Shown here piece after piece: positions 7,994 to 17,878 of a stretch of 64,000 nt of DNA. A program made the translations under genes and the position numbers. Origin of the DNA: Chelatococcus asaccharovorans (GTDB lineage Bacteria; Pseudomonadota; Alphaproteobacteria; Rhizobiales; Beijerinckiaceae); assembly GCF_003201475.1 (NCBI RefSeq), contig NZ_QJJK01000005.1:248001-312000 (forward strand), read 5' to 3'. Position 1 is the stretch's first letter. Each line of letters starts with the position of its first letter. The notes beneath the pieces were generated by a model, which ran no database searches, had not been told where the DNA came from, and saw only the letters and a list, made by a program, of their open reading frames with translations.

Positions 7994-9673
7994 ATGACGG
8001 CGGTAACAGCAATGGCGTTCGACGACACCCCAGATGGCGCGGCTGCCGCGACGACCATCAACAGCCTCCTTTCGCCGCCCGCTCCCGCGCTCCTGCGCGC
8101 AGACAACCCGAGAGCCGAGGCGACGTGGGAATTTCCCATCGACAATGAGGCCGGAACGGAAGCCTTGGCTCATCTTCTGGCGGAGGAGCTCAGGCCCGGT
8201 GATCTCGTGACCCTGTCGGGCGATCTCGGTGCCGGCAAGACGACCTTCGCGCGCGCCCTGATCCGGATCCTCGCGGATGATCCCGATCTCGAAGTGCCAA
8301 GCCCTACCTTCACTCTGATGCAGCTCTATGAGACCGTCCACGGTACGGTTGTCCATGCCGATCTCTACCGTGTCGGCAGTGCGGCGGAGCTTGAGGACCT
8401 CGGCTGGGATGAGGCGAGCGAGGAGGCGATCGTGCTCGTCGAATGGCCGGAGCGCGCCGCGGGCGTTCTCGCCGCCGACAGGCTCGATGTCGCACTCACC
8501 CATGTGAACAGCGACAACTACGAGGCCCGGCGCGTCCGGCTCACCGGCACCGGCCATTTTGCGCCACGGCTCGCGCGGCTCCAATCGCTGCGCCGCCTTC
8601 TGGAGAAGGCGGGGTGGGGCGAGGCGCGGCGTGAGCACATCTACGGCGACGCCTCGGTTCGCCTCTATGATCGCCTGCACAAGCCCACGGGCGAAACGGC
8701 CATCCTGATGATCGCCCCGCCACGGCTTGCAGGCCCAGCGATCCGCAACGGGCGGCCCTACCACGAGCTGGCCAAGCTCGCCGACCGTGTCGATGCCTTT
8801 GTCGCAGTCGCGCAGGGTCTGCGCGAGCAAGGCTTCAGCGCGCCCGAGATCTATGGGGCCGATCTCGATCAGGGCCTCGTTCTCGTCGAGGATCTGGGCC
8901 AGGAGCCCGTGGTCAATGCCGATGGGCCGATCCCGGAGCGTTATCGCGAGGCGGTGGGCGTGCTCGCCGCGCTGCACGACAAGGACTTGCCGAGCGTCCT
9001 GCCGGTCATGGACGGCCGCGAGCACGTCCTGCAGCCGTATGATCTGGAGGCGCTGCTGATCGAGGTCGAGCTGCTGCTTGACTGGTACGCCCCGCACCAG
9101 GGTGGCGGTTCGCTCGGGGCGGCGGCCAGATCGGATTTCCTCAAGATCTGGACCGAGCTACTCGGGCAGGTGGTGAATGGTCCGCAGACCGATATCCCGC
9201 AGACCAATATCCCTCAGACTTGGACGCTGCGCGACATGCACTCGCCGAACCTGTTCTGGCTGCCGGAGCGGAAAGGTCTGGCGCGGGTCGGGCTCATCGA
9301 TCTGCAGGACACGGTGCTGGGCCATCCGGCCTATGACGTCGCGGCCTTGCTGCAGGATGCGCGGGTGACCGTGCCGGCGGCGCTCGAGCTGGAGCTCATC
9401 GCCCATTACGCGAAACTGCGCCGAGCCCGCCATCCGGACTTCGATGTGGCAGGCTTCGCCGAGGCCTATGCTATTCTTGGTGCGCAACGCATCACCAAGC
9501 TCTTCGGAACCTTCGTCCGGCTCGACAAGCGCGATGGCAAACCGCAATATCTGGCTCATCTGCCGCGGCTCCAGGATTATCTCGCGCGCAATCTCGCACA
9601 TCCGGTGTTGTCGGAGCTGAAGCTCTGGTATGAGGCACGCCTGCCGGGTCTTGTGGCCCAGACCTCCGCATAA
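7994..9673 (+). CDS. tsaE-amgK: Fusion of TsaE (t6A tRNA modification ATPase) and AmgK (MurNAc/GlcNAc anomeric kinase)
   Basis: This is a 559-residue two-domain protein. Residues ~50-175 are TsaE, the ATPase needed with TsaB and TsaD for the t6A37 modification of tRNA: Walker A 'SGDLGAGKTTF' (75-85), 'SPTFTLMQLYE', 'HADLYRV' and 'VLVEWPERA'. Residues ~195-559 are an aminoglycoside-phosphotransferase-like kinase of the AmgK type: catalytic 'LRDMHSPNLFW' and metal-binding 'GLIDLQDTVLGHPAYD'. AmgK phosphorylates MurNAc for cell-wall recycling, and its partner MurU is the next gene. Residues 398-409 contain the repeat QTDIP-QTNIP-QT, encoded by 15-bp units. The first ~45 residues are low-complexity, so translation may begin later. 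This fusion is known in Rhizobiales. Confidence 0.92.
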   Translation: MTAVTAMAFDDTPDGAAAATTINSLLSPPAPALLRADNPRAEATWEFPIDNEAGTEALAHLLAEELRPGDLVTLSGDLGAGKTTFARALIRILADDPDLEVPSPTFTLMQLYETVHGTVVHADLYRVGSAAELEDLGWDEASEEAIVLVEWPERAAGVLAADRLDVALTHVNSDNYEARRVRLTGTGHFAPRLARLQSLRRLLEKAGWGEARREHIYGDASVRLYDRLHKPTGETAILMIAPPRLAGPAIRNGRPYHELAKLADRVDAFVAVAQGLREQGFSAPEIYGADLDQGLVLVEDLGQEPVVNADGPIPERYREAVGVLAALHDKDLPSVLPVMDGREHVLQPYDLEALLIEVELLLDWYAPHQGGGSLGAAARSDFLKIWTELLGQVVNGPQTDIPQTNIPQTWTLRDMHSPNLFWLPERKGLARVGLIDLQDTVLGHPAYDVAALLQDARVTVPAALELELIAHYAKLRRARHPDFDVAGFAEAYAILGAQRITKLFGTFVRLDKRDGKPQYLAHLPRLQDYLARNLAHPVLSELKLWYEARLPGLVAQTSA

Positions 9674-9727
9674 CCGGCCCGCCTTTCATCGACTGGAGAG
9701 GCGGCGGCCCCTCAAGATCGATCCACG

Positions 9728-10498
9728 ATGACAGACGGTGTGACGACAGTGTCTTCTGAGAAAGCCGGCCGTGAGGCTGGGCAACTGCCCACGACGGCCA
9801 TGGTGCTCGCGGCCGGGCTCGGCAAACGCATGCGCCCGATCACGGCAATGACCCCGAAACCGCTGATCCGCATCGCCGGCCGCTCCCTGCTCGACCATGG
9901 ACTCGACCGGCTCGCGGCCGCCGGCGTGAAGCGCGCGGTGGTCAATGTCCATTATCTCGCCGACCTCGTGGAGCAGCATCTCAAGCGCCGCAAGACGCCC
10001 GAAATCATCATTTCCGACGAGCGCGGCAAGCTCCTGGAGACCGGTGGCGGCATCAAGAAGGCCCTGCCGCTGCTGGGCCCGGACCCGTTCTTCATCATCA
10101 ACACCGATTCGCTGTGGCTCGAAGGGCCGCATGGCAATATCGCGCGCATGGGCCGGATCTGGGATCCGGCGCGGATGGACATCCTGCTGCTGCTCGCCTC
10201 CGGGGCCACCAGCATCGGTGACGAGGGCTACGGCGATTTCACGATGGACCCCGCGGGCGTGCTCCGCCGGAGGGGCGAGCGGGAACTGGCGCCGTTCATC
10301 TATGCCGGCGTCGCCATCGCCAAGCCGGAATTGTTCGCGGATACCCCGGACGGATCCTTCTCGCTGAACCTGCTGTTCGACCGCGCCATCGCTGCCGGCC
10401 GCCTCTACGGCCTGCGGCTCGATGGCCAGTGGCTGCATGTCGGTACGCCGCAAGCCGTGAAGCTCGCCGAAGCGACTTTCATCGCGAGCGCGAGGTAG
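9728..10498 (+). CDS. murU: MurU-like N-acetylmuramate-1-phosphate uridylyltransferase
   Basis: A nucleotidyltransferase of 256 residues with the sugar-nucleotide signature 'VLAAGLGKRMRPITAMTPKP' starting near residue 25, and 'FFIINTDSLW' for the metal-binding aspartate. In the anhydro-independent recycling route AmgK makes MurNAc-1-phosphate and MurU turns it into UDP-MurNAc, bypassing de novo synthesis and fosfomycin inhibition. The position directly after the AmgK domain supports MurU over a generic mannose-1-phosphate guanylyltransferase, though sequence alone does not exclude the latter. addB follows after 2 bp. Confidence 0.88.
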   Translation: MTDGVTTVSSEKAGREAGQLPTTAMVLAAGLGKRMRPITAMTPKPLIRIAGRSLLDHGLDRLAAAGVKRAVVNVHYLADLVEQHLKRRKTPEIIISDERGKLLETGGGIKKALPLLGPDPFFIINTDSLWLEGPHGNIARMGRIWDPARMDILLLLASGATSIGDEGYGDFTMDPAGVLRRRGERELAPFIYAGVAIAKPELFADTPDGSFSLNLLFDRAIAAGRLYGLRLDGQWLHVGTPQAVKLAEATFIASAR

Positions 10499-10500
10499 GC

Positions 10501-13500
10501 ATGGCGGAGGCGGTGGCGCCACGGGTCTTCACCATCGCGCCCGGCGCGCCCTTCCTGCCGACGCTGGTCGAGGCACTCTCCACGGGTCGCATCCTGCCCG
10601 GCCTCAGCCTGTCCGACGGCACGCTCGATCCGCTGGCGCTCGCCGATACCACCATCTTCCTGCCCACCCGCCGCGCTGCGCGGGCGCTGACGACCCTTCT
10701 CGCTCAACGCTGCGAGGGGCGAGCCGTGCTCCTGCCGCGTATCGTGCCGCTGGGCGATGTCGATGACGCCGAGATCGCCCTGGCCGCCGACCTCGGCGGG
10801 CTGGGCGAGGGGGATTTCACAGGCCTGCCCCCGGCGATCGGCGAGACCGAGCGGCGCCTCATCCTGACACGGCTGGTGCTGGCCTGGGCCAAAGCCGTCG
10901 ATCGCGCACTGCTGCGGCTCGACGATCACGAGCCGTTGCTGGTGCCCGCTTCTCCGGCCGATGCCCTCGGCCTCGCGGGTGATCTCGCCCGTCTCATGGA
11001 TGCGCTGGCCACCGAGGGGATCGCCTGGGAGAGCCTGCACAGCCTCGTGGAGGACCGCTATTCCCGCTACTACGGCATTACGCTCGACTTCCTGAAGATC
11101 GCCGCCGAGACCTGGCCGCAGATCCTGGCGGACCGTGGCGCGAGCGATCCCGTCAGCCGCCGCAACGCCATCATCCTCGCCGATGCCGAACGGCTCGCCC
11201 GCGAGCGGCCTGAGGCCCCCATGATCGTTGCGGGCTCCACGGGTTCGGTGCCGGCGACGGCCCATCTCATCGCCGCCGTGTCGCGGCTGCCGCAGGGCGC
11301 GGTCGTCCTGCCCGGCCTCGACCGGAGCCTCGACGAGCCCTCCTGGCGGGCCATTGCCGAGGCCCGCCACGGCCATCCGCAGGCTGCCCTGCAGCGGCTC
11401 ATGACAACCATCGGTGTCGACCGTGCCGACGTCCGGGAACTCGCGGATCGCTCCCCGGAGGCCATGGCCCGCGCGACCTTCCTTGCGGAGGCCCTGCGGC
11501 CGGCCGAGACCACCGATGTCTGGGCGGCGTATCGTCAGGGAGGTGGGGGCGACGGCGCGGGAGATTTCCTGACGGGAGACTTCGGCGCAGGAGACTTCGC
11601 GACCACGACGCGCGCGGCCCTCGCGGGCCTGGCGCTGGTGGAGGCGCCGGACGAGCGTTCCGAGGCCCTGGCCGCCGCGCTCGCCATGCGCGAGGCGCTG
11701 GAGACGCCCGGGGCGACTGTCGCGCTCGTCACGCCGGACAGAATGCTGGCCGAACGCACCATCGCCGAACTCGCCCGCTGGGACATCGCGGTGGAGGATT
11801 CGGCCGGGTTGCCGCTCAGCCGCACGCGCGCCGGTGGCCTTGCCCAGCTCGTGGCCGAGGCCGCACTCGCCGATTTCGCGGCACCGGAGCTGCTGGCGCT
11901 CCTCAGCCATCCCGACGCGACCTTCGGGCAGGGTTTCGCGGCGGCGCGCCAGGCAGCAGAGGCGTTCGAGATCGGGCTCCTGCGCGGGCCGGAGGCGCCC
12001 CCCGGCATCGCGGGCCTCAAGGTGATCCTGCCCGAGCGGCGCGCCGAGGCCACGAGCCGGCGCAGCCCCAGGCCCCTGCGGCGCCTCGGCGCACCGGCCT
12101 GGGACCGCATTGCCGCGCTGCTCGACGCAATGGAGGAAGCCTTCGGGTCCTTCAACCGGCAGATCCTCGCGGATGGCCCGGTTGACCTCGTCGCGATGGC
12201 CGCCGCCCATGACGCGGCCGTGCGCGCCGTTTCGGCGCGCGCGCCGGAGGAGGAGCGGGAGCCGCCGCGGGCCGATGGCTGGGGCGATCTCGCGAGCCTG
12301 TTCGACGATCTCGCCGCGGCCGAGGCTGCCGAACTCGTCGGCCGCGCGGCCGACTATCCGGCCTTCTTCGCCGGGCTCCTGGCCGAGCGCATGCTGCGCC
12401 GGGGCGAGGCCGCGCATCGCCGCGCCAAGGTTTTCGGCCTGCTGGAAGCCCGCCTGCTGAGCGCCGACAGGATCGTGCTGGGCGGGCTCGATGAAGGCAT
12501 CTGGCCGCCAGTCGTGCGCACGGACGCCTTCCTCAACCGCCCCATGCGCACGGCGCTCGGGATGAGCCCGCCGGAGCGACGCATCGGCCAGACCGCCCAT
12601 GACTTCGTGGAGGCGCTCGGGACCCGCGATGCCGTGATCACCCGCGCGCTGAAGCGGGAAGGCGCGCCGACCGTGCCCTCGCGCTTCCTGCAGCGCATGC
12701 GGGCGCTGGCAGGCACTGAGGCCTGGGAGGAGGTTCGGGCCCGCGGCCGCACCATCCTCGCCTGGGCCGAGGCCCTGGAGCAGGCGCCGGCACAGCCGAC
12801 GCTGCGCCGCCCGCGGCCGAAGCCGCCGCTCCATCTCATTCCCCGTTCGCTGAGCGTGACCGAGGTGGAGACGCTGGTGCGCGATCCCTACGCGGTCTTT
12901 GCCAAGCATGTGCTGAAACTCGACCCGCTGGAAGGGCTCGCGGTGCCCCCCGGCGCCGCCGATCGCGGCAATCTGGTCCACGAGGCGCTCGGCCGTTTCG
13001 CCATGGCTTACCCGGCCGCGTTGCCGGCCGATGCGCTCGCCGCTCTGACAGCCATCGGCCGGGAGGTCTTCGCGCCCTATCGGGCCTATCCCGACGTGAT
13101 GGCGCTGTGGTGGCCGCGCTTCCTGAGGCTCGCGGAGGCCTATGTGGCGTGGGAGGAGGGTAGGCGGCCGGGTCTGGCGCGGCTTCATGCGGAAATCTCC
13201 GGCGCGCTTGACCTTGCCCTTGCGGATGGATCGAGCTTTGCCCTGCGCGGGCGCGCGGACCGCGTCGAGGAACGCGGCGACGGCGCGGTGATCGTCGATT
13301 TCAAGACGGGGCAGGTGCCGTCCGCAAAGCAGGTTTTCGCCGGCTTCGCACCGCAGATGACGCTTGAGGCCGCGATGCTCGTCGCCGGAGGCTTCAAGGG
13401 ACCGGCACCGGTGCCCGCGGACCGGATCGAGCTCCTCTATGTCAGCGCCACCGGCGGCAAGGAGCCGCTCAGGCCGCGGCCGGTCAAGCCTGAGAAGGAC

Positions 13501-13695
13501 GAGACGCGCAGTGTCGCCGATCTCGTTGCCGAGCATCCCGTCCAGCTGGCGAAACTCATGTCGCGCTACTGCAGCGGCGAGATCGGCTTTGCCTCGCGGC
13601 CCTTTGCCGAATATGCCAAGCGCGAAGGCGTCTATGACCATCTGGCGCGGGTGCGCGAATGGTCCACCGGCGGCGACGACGGGGGCGGCGAATGA
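10501..13695 (+). CDS. addB: AddB, nuclease/scaffold subunit of the AddAB double-strand-break repair enzyme
   Basis: AddAB processes double-strand breaks for RecA-dependent repair, the alphaproteobacterial counterpart of RecBCD. This 1064-residue subunit has an inactive helicase-like body, with 'PTRRAARALTTLLAQRC' near the N-terminus, and a C-terminal PD-(D/E)XK nuclease domain ('VIVDFKTGQVPS', about residues 930-942). The four cysteines that hold an iron-sulfur cluster in Bacillus AddB are not evident. The ATG at 10501 is chosen because it follows the murU stop by 2 bp. Residues 352-366 are a 5-residue repeat (GAGDF-LTGDF-GAGDF) encoded by 15-bp units. The stop codon overlaps the addA start as ATGA. 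Confidence 0.95.
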   Translation: MAEAVAPRVFTIAPGAPFLPTLVEALSTGRILPGLSLSDGTLDPLALADTTIFLPTRRAARALTTLLAQRCEGRAVLLPRIVPLGDVDDAEIALAADLGGLGEGDFTGLPPAIGETERRLILTRLVLAWAKAVDRALLRLDDHEPLLVPASPADALGLAGDLARLMDALATEGIAWESLHSLVEDRYSRYYGITLDFLKIAAETWPQILADRGASDPVSRRNAIILADAERLARERPEAPMIVAGSTGSVPATAHLIAAVSRLPQGAVVLPGLDRSLDEPSWRAIAEARHGHPQAALQRLMTTIGVDRADVRELADRSPEAMARATFLAEALRPAETTDVWAAYRQGGGGDGAGDFLTGDFGAGDFATTTRAALAGLALVEAPDERSEALAAALAMREALETPGATVALVTPDRMLAERTIAELARWDIAVEDSAGLPLSRTRAGGLAQLVAEAALADFAAPELLALLSHPDATFGQGFAAARQAAEAFEIGLLRGPEAPPGIAGLKVILPERRAEATSRRSPRPLRRLGAPAWDRIAALLDAMEEAFGSFNRQILADGPVDLVAMAAAHDAAVRAVSARAPEEEREPPRADGWGDLASLFDDLAAAEAAELVGRAADYPAFFAGLLAERMLRRGEAAHRRAKVFGLLEARLLSADRIVLGGLDEGIWPPVVRTDAFLNRPMRTALGMSPPERRIGQTAHDFVEALGTRDAVITRALKREGAPTVPSRFLQRMRALAGTEAWEEVRARGRTILAWAEALEQAPAQPTLRRPRPKPPLHLIPRSLSVTEVETLVRDPYAVFAKHVLKLDPLEGLAVPPGAADRGNLVHEALGRFAMAYPAALPADALAALTAIGREVFAPYRAYPDVMALWWPRFLRLAEAYVAWEEGRRPGLARLHAEISGALDLALADGSSFALRGRADRVEERGDGAVIVDFKTGQVPSAKQVFAGFAPQMTLEAAMLVAGGFKGPAPVPADRIELLYVSATGGKEPLRPRPVKPEKDETRSVADLVAEHPVQLAKLMSRYCSGEIGFASRPFAEYAKREGVYDHLARVREWSTGGDDGGGE

Positions 13696-16600
13696 GCATG
13701 CCGCCTTCATCCACGCCGGCCTTATCGGTCGATGATGTCATCGGCCGGGTCATCACCCAGCAGCATCGCGCCGCCAATCCTGGCGCTTCCGCCTGGGTGT
13801 CGGCCAATGCGGGTTCCGGCAAGACGACCGTGCTGGCCAACCGGGTGTTGCGCCTGCTGCTGGCGGGTGCGGAGCCCGGACGCATCCTCTGCCTCACCTT
13901 CACCAAGGCCGCTGCCGCCAATATGTCGAACCGGGTGTTCGACGAGCTCGGCCGCTGGGTCGCGCTCGATGATGCCGCGCTCGATGACGCCTTGCTGCGC
14001 CTCATGGGGACGCGCCCGACGGCGGATCTGCGCCAGGTCGCGCGCCGGCTGTTCGCGTGGGCGATCGAAACCCCGGGCGGCCTCAAGATCGAGACCATTC
14101 ACGCCTTTTGCGAGCGCGTGCTGCATCTCTTCCCCTTCGAGGCGAATGTCCCCGCCCGGTTCGAGGTGCTGGACGACATGGACGCCGCCGATCTCCTCGC
14201 CCGCGCCCGCGTCGCTGTGATCAGCGACGCCATTGCCGGCCGGGCGCCCGCACTGGCCGCCGCGCTCGACCGGCTGGTGGAGGAGGCGGGCGACGTCACC
14301 ATCGACAAGGCCCTGGCTGAGGCGCTGCGTGCCAAAGCTCTGCTGCGGCAGGGCTTCTCCAGGGAGCACGGCGCGCCCGGGGCGAGTGGCATCGCGACAG
14401 ACGCCATCAAGGCGGCGCTCGGGCTTGATCCGGCGGACGATCGCGCCCGCGTCGAACGGGCCATGCTGGAGGACGGCATTCCGGAGGTGGATTGGCCTGA
14501 TATCGTCGCCGCGCTGGCGGCCGGCCAGAAGACGGACAGGGACCTGGCCGATTGCCTGAGGTCCGCGCTTGCGGCGACGAACCAGCCGGACCGGCTGGCG
14601 GCCTATCGGTCGCTGTTCTTCACCAAGGCCGGCGGGCCGCGAGCCGACAACCGCTTCGGCACGAAGGCCATCGATCCCGCCTTGATCGAGCGCCTGCGTG
14701 CCGAGCGTGACCGGTTGGCAGCGCTGACCGGGCGCTTCAAGGCGGTGCTGGCCGTCGAGCGGACGGCGGCGCTGCTCACAGTGGCGAGCGCGGTCTTTGC
14801 CCGTGTCGAGGCGCTGAAGAATGCGCGCGGCGCCTTGGATTTCGACGATCTCATCGCGCGCACGGTCGATCTCTTCGCCCGCCACGAGGCGGCCTGGGTG
14901 CTCTACAAGCTCGACGCCGGCATCGACCATATTCTCGTGGACGAGGCGCAGGATACGAGCCCCGCGCAATGGCGCATCCTGAAGGCGTTGGCGGAGGAAT
15001 TCACCGCCGGCGAGAGCGCGGCGGTGACGCGGCGGACGCTGTTCGCCGTGGGCGACCCCAAGCAGTCCATCTACGGCTTTCAGGGCGCCGCCCCGCGTGA
15101 GTTCGACGGCAGCGGCCGTTATTTCCGCCGGCGCGTCGAGGCCGCCGGCCAGGCTTTCGAGGACGTGCGCCTCACGGTCTCCTTCCGCTCGGCGCCCGAG
15201 GTGCTGAAGGCCGTCGACGCCGTCTTTGCCGATCCCCAGCATTTCCAGGGCCTGTCCTTCGAGGACGGCGCCGTCGGCACGGTGCACGAGAGCGCCCGGC
15301 CGCAACTCGCCGGCCTCGTTGAGCTGTGGGAGGCCGAGCGTCCGACCGAGGTGCCGGATTCCGAGGCCTGGACGCTGCCGGTCGACGAGCTGGAGGAGGG
15401 CTCACCGCCGGTACGGCTGGCCCGGCGCATCGCGCGCGCCGTGAAGCACTGGACGGGCGGGGGTGACGACGGCCGGCGCTTCTCCGCCGGCGATATCCTT
15501 ATTCTCGTGCGCAAGCGCGGCGGCTTCTACGAGCAACTGATTCGCGCCCTGAAGGACACCGGCCTGCCGGTGGCCGGCGCCGACCGGCTCAAGGTCACCG
15601 AGCATATCGCGGTGCGCGACCTCGTCGCCGCCGGACGCGCCGCCCTGCTGCCCGCCGACGACCTGACGCTCGCGGCGCTCTTGAAGTCGCCGCTGGTCGG
15701 TCTCGATGACGACGATCTCATGCGCATCGGCGCCGAACGGCCGGACGACCAGTCGCTCGAGCGCGCCCTGACGCTGGCGGCCGACGCCGGCGACGAGAGG
15801 GCCACCCATGCCGCCACCCTGCTGGCGGAGTGGCGCCAGCGCGCGCGGTGCGGCGGACCCTTCGCCTTCTATGCCCATCTCATCGGGCCCGGCGGCGGCC
15901 GCCGGCAGCTGGTGGCGCGCCTTGGCGCCGAGGCGGGCGACGCCATCGACGAATTCATGGCCGCGGCCCTGGGGTATGAGCGCCGGCAGGCGCCGTCGCT
16001 GGCGGGCTTCCTGACGGCCTTCGGCGAAGCCGAGCGCGAGGTGAAGCGCGATCTCGACGACAGCCGTGACGAGATCCGCGTCATGACCGTGCATGGCGCC
16101 AAGGGGCTGGAGGCGCCGGTCGTCATTCTGGCCGATGGCTGCGACGTGCCGACCGGGCGCATGGACCCCAAGCTCTTCGCGATTGCCGGCGGCGATGGTG
16201 TCGCCGTGCCGATCTGGTCGCCGCGAGGCGAGCTCGATCCCCCCGTGGTCGAGGCCGTCCGCGCCGGGCTGCGGCGCGAGGCGGAGGAGGAGCATAATCG
16301 CCTCCTCTATGTGGCGATGACGCGGGCCAAGGAACGGCTGGTTGTCGCCGCCTACACGAGCCTTGGCCGCGACCCCAAGACGGGCGAGTTCAAGCCGCTG
16401 CCGGAGAAAAGCTGGCCCGCGATGATCCACAAGGGCCTCGAAGCCGGCGCCTATGGGCTTGTCGAGGCCCCGGTGCGCTACGGCACGGCTCCCGTGTGGC
16501 AGTGGCGCGATCCTGCCCGCGTGGCAAGCCCATCGGCGCCGCCGGCGGTAACGGCCCCGCCGGTGCCGACCTTGCCCGCCTGGCTCGGCCGTCGCCTGCC

Positions 16601-17279
16601 CCCGGAAAGGGAGGCGCGCCCGCCGTTGCGTCCCTCGAGCGCGCTCGGTGCGGCCGACCAGCTTCCCCCTGACGGTGGTGCCGCCGGTACGCTCGCCGGG
16701 CCATTGGGGGCGCCGCCGCGTTCCCGGCGCGATGATGACGCGCGGCGCCTGGCGCGGCTCGGCGGCGATTTCCTGCATCAGCTCCTGCAGCACCTGCCCG
16801 AAGGCCTCATGCGCGGCGGCGAGGCGGCTGCGCGGGGGATCGCGGCGCTCCTGAAGGTACGTGCGGCCGGTCTTGACGACGAGCAGCGTGACCGCCTCGT
16901 CACCGACGCGCTGGCGGTGCTGGCCCGGCCGGATCTCGCCGCCCTGTTCGGACCCGGCAGCCGCGCCGAGGTGCCGATCGCCGGCGCGATCACCATCGAC
17001 GGTGAGGCCGTGCCCGTCTCGGGCCAGATCGACCGCCTCGCCGTGACGGACGAGGCCGTCCATGTGGCCGACTTCAAGACGAGTCACTGGCCACCAGCAA
17101 CGCTCGACGCGGCCCCGCCGGGCCATCTCGCGCAGCTCGCCGTCTATGCCGCCCTGCTGGCCGAGATCTATCCGGATCGGCCGGTCCGGGCCTTCCTCGT
17201 CTATACGCGCGGGTCGCGCGTCTTCGCCGTGCCACCGGAGGCCCTTCAGTCCGCACTCATGCTCGTCAAGCAGGCGTGA
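13692..17279 (+). CDS. addA: AddA, helicase-nuclease subunit of AddAB
   Basis: This 1195-residue UvrD/Rep-type superfamily 1 helicase is the motor of AddAB and carries the second nuclease. It has Walker A '[20 protein letters not shown]' near residue 35, motif II '[14 protein letters not shown]' near 415, '[15 protein letters not shown]', a late helicase motif '[19 protein letters not shown]', '[13 protein letters not shown]', and a C-terminal RecB-type nuclease motif 'VADFKTS'. The ATG at 13692 overlaps the addB stop by 4 bp, indicating translational coupling. A Pro/Ala-rich linker (about residues 940-1010) separates the helicase and nuclease parts. Confidence 0.96.
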   Translation: MSMPPSSTPALSVDDVIGRVITQQHRAANPGASAWVSANAGSGKTTVLANRVLRLLLAGAEPGRILCLTFTKAAAANMSNRVFDELGRWVALDDAALDDALLRLMGTRPTADLRQVARRLFAWAIETPGGLKIETIHAFCERVLHLFPFEANVPARFEVLDDMDAADLLARARVAVISDAIAGRAPALAAALDRLVEEAGDVTIDKALAEALRAKALLRQGFSREHGAPGASGIATDAIKAALGLDPADDRARVERAMLEDGIPEVDWPDIVAALAAGQKTDRDLADCLRSALAATNQPDRLAAYRSLFFTKAGGPRADNRFGTKAIDPALIERLRAERDRLAALTGRFKAVLAVERTAALLTVASAVFARVEALKNARGALDFDDLIARTVDLFARHEAAWVLYKLDAGIDHILVDEAQDTSPAQWRILKALAEEFTAGESAAVTRRTLFAVGDPKQSIYGFQGAAPREFDGSGRYFRRRVEAAGQAFEDVRLTVSFRSAPEVLKAVDAVFADPQHFQGLSFEDGAVGTVHESARPQLAGLVELWEAERPTEVPDSEAWTLPVDELEEGSPPVRLARRIARAVKHWTGGGDDGRRFSAGDILILVRKRGGFYEQLIRALKDTGLPVAGADRLKVTEHIAVRDLVAAGRAALLPADDLTLAALLKSPLVGLDDDDLMRIGAERPDDQSLERALTLAADAGDERATHAATLLAEWRQRARCGGPFAFYAHLIGPGGGRRQLVARLGAEAGDAIDEFMAAALGYERRQAPSLAGFLTAFGEAEREVKRDLDDSRDEIRVMTVHGAKGLEAPVVILADGCDVPTGRMDPKLFAIAGGDGVAVPIWSPRGELDPPVVEAVRAGLRREAEEEHNRLLYVAMTRAKERLVVAAYTSLGRDPKTGEFKPLPEKSWPAMIHKGLEAGAYGLVEAPVRYGTAPVWQWRDPARVASPSAPPAVTAPPVPTLPAWLGRRLPPEREARPPLRPSSALGAADQLPPDGGAAGTLAGPLGAPPRSRRDDDARRLARLGGDFLHQLLQHLPEGLMRGGEAAARGIAALLKVRAAGLDDEQRDRLVTDALAVLARPDLAALFGPGSRAEVPIAGAITIDGEAVPVSGQIDRLAVTDEAVHVADFKTSHWPPATLDAAPPGHLAQLAVYAALLAEIYPDRPVRAFLVYTRGSRVFAVPPEALQSALMLVKQA

Positions 17280-17386
17280 TCTGTGCTGCCTGCTCCTTGA
17301 CCGACCCCGTCACGCTTCTTACGTTTCCACCCAACGGACGGCCATGGCTCCGCGTGCAGCCGTCACCCAGGAAAGGTTTTTTCATC

Positions 17387-17707
17387 ATGGCGACCACCAA
17401 GGTAACCGACGCAAGCTTCGAAACCGATGTCCTGAAGGCCGGTGAGCCGGTGGTTGTGGACTTCTGGGCCGAGTGGTGCGGTCCCTGTCGCATGATTGGC
17501 CCGGCCCTTGAGGAAATCGCCACCGAGATGGCCGGCAAGGTCAAGGTCGTGAAGGTCAATGTCGACGAGAACCCGGCGACGGCCGCGCAGTTCGGCATCC
17601 GCTCGATCCCGACGCTTCTCCTGTTCAAGGACGGCAAGCTCGCCGGCCAGAAAGTCGGCGCCGCGCCGAAGAGCGACCTGTCGCGCTGGATTTCCGCTTC
17701 GGTCTGA
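17387..17707 (+). CDS. trxA: Thioredoxin
   Basis: A 106-residue classical thioredoxin with the redox site '[15 protein letters not shown]' (WCGPC) and the cis-proline region '[11 protein letters not shown]'. It reduces cytoplasmic protein disulfides and serves reductases such as ribonucleotide reductase. The ATG at 17387 gives the standard start '[11 protein letters not shown]' and is preceded by 'GGAAAGG'. It lies 107 bp after addA, in the conserved addB-addA-trxA order, and is closed by a strong terminator. folC converges from the other strand. Confidence 0.97.
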   Translation: MATTKVTDASFETDVLKAGEPVVVDFWAEWCGPCRMIGPALEEIATEMAGKVKVVKVNVDENPATAAQFGIRSIPTLLLFKDGKLAGQKVGAAPKSDLSRWISASV

Positions 17708-17743
17708 TCAGACCCAGGCGCTTTGCTGCCGCAAATTAAAAAG

Positions 17744-17773
17744 AACCCGGCCCCTCATGGAGCCGGGTTTTTT
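17744..17773 (+). terminator. Intrinsic terminator of trxA
   Basis: AACCCGGC (17744-17751) pairs with GCCGGGTT (17762-17769), followed by a T-run and preceded by an A-run. It lies between the converging trxA and folC and could also act on the other strand. Confidence 0.92.
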
Positions 17774-17878
17774 GTTGGGGCCGGGCAAGGCAGTATCAGC
17801 CCGAGGGAGGGGAATGGCTCGCTGCGCATTGTTGGGGAGGAACGCGCGAGCGGGCTGCCGCCGCAATCCGGCGGATGC

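Noticed and set aside
10405-13710. A reading frame of about 1100 codons antisense to addB
   Set aside because: It mirrors addB almost exactly, has Arg/Gly-rich composition without any motif, and is expected from GC-rich codon use.
13722-17126. Two long antisense reading frames opposite addA
   Set aside because: Shadow frames of a clear helicase-nuclease gene; no protein family features.
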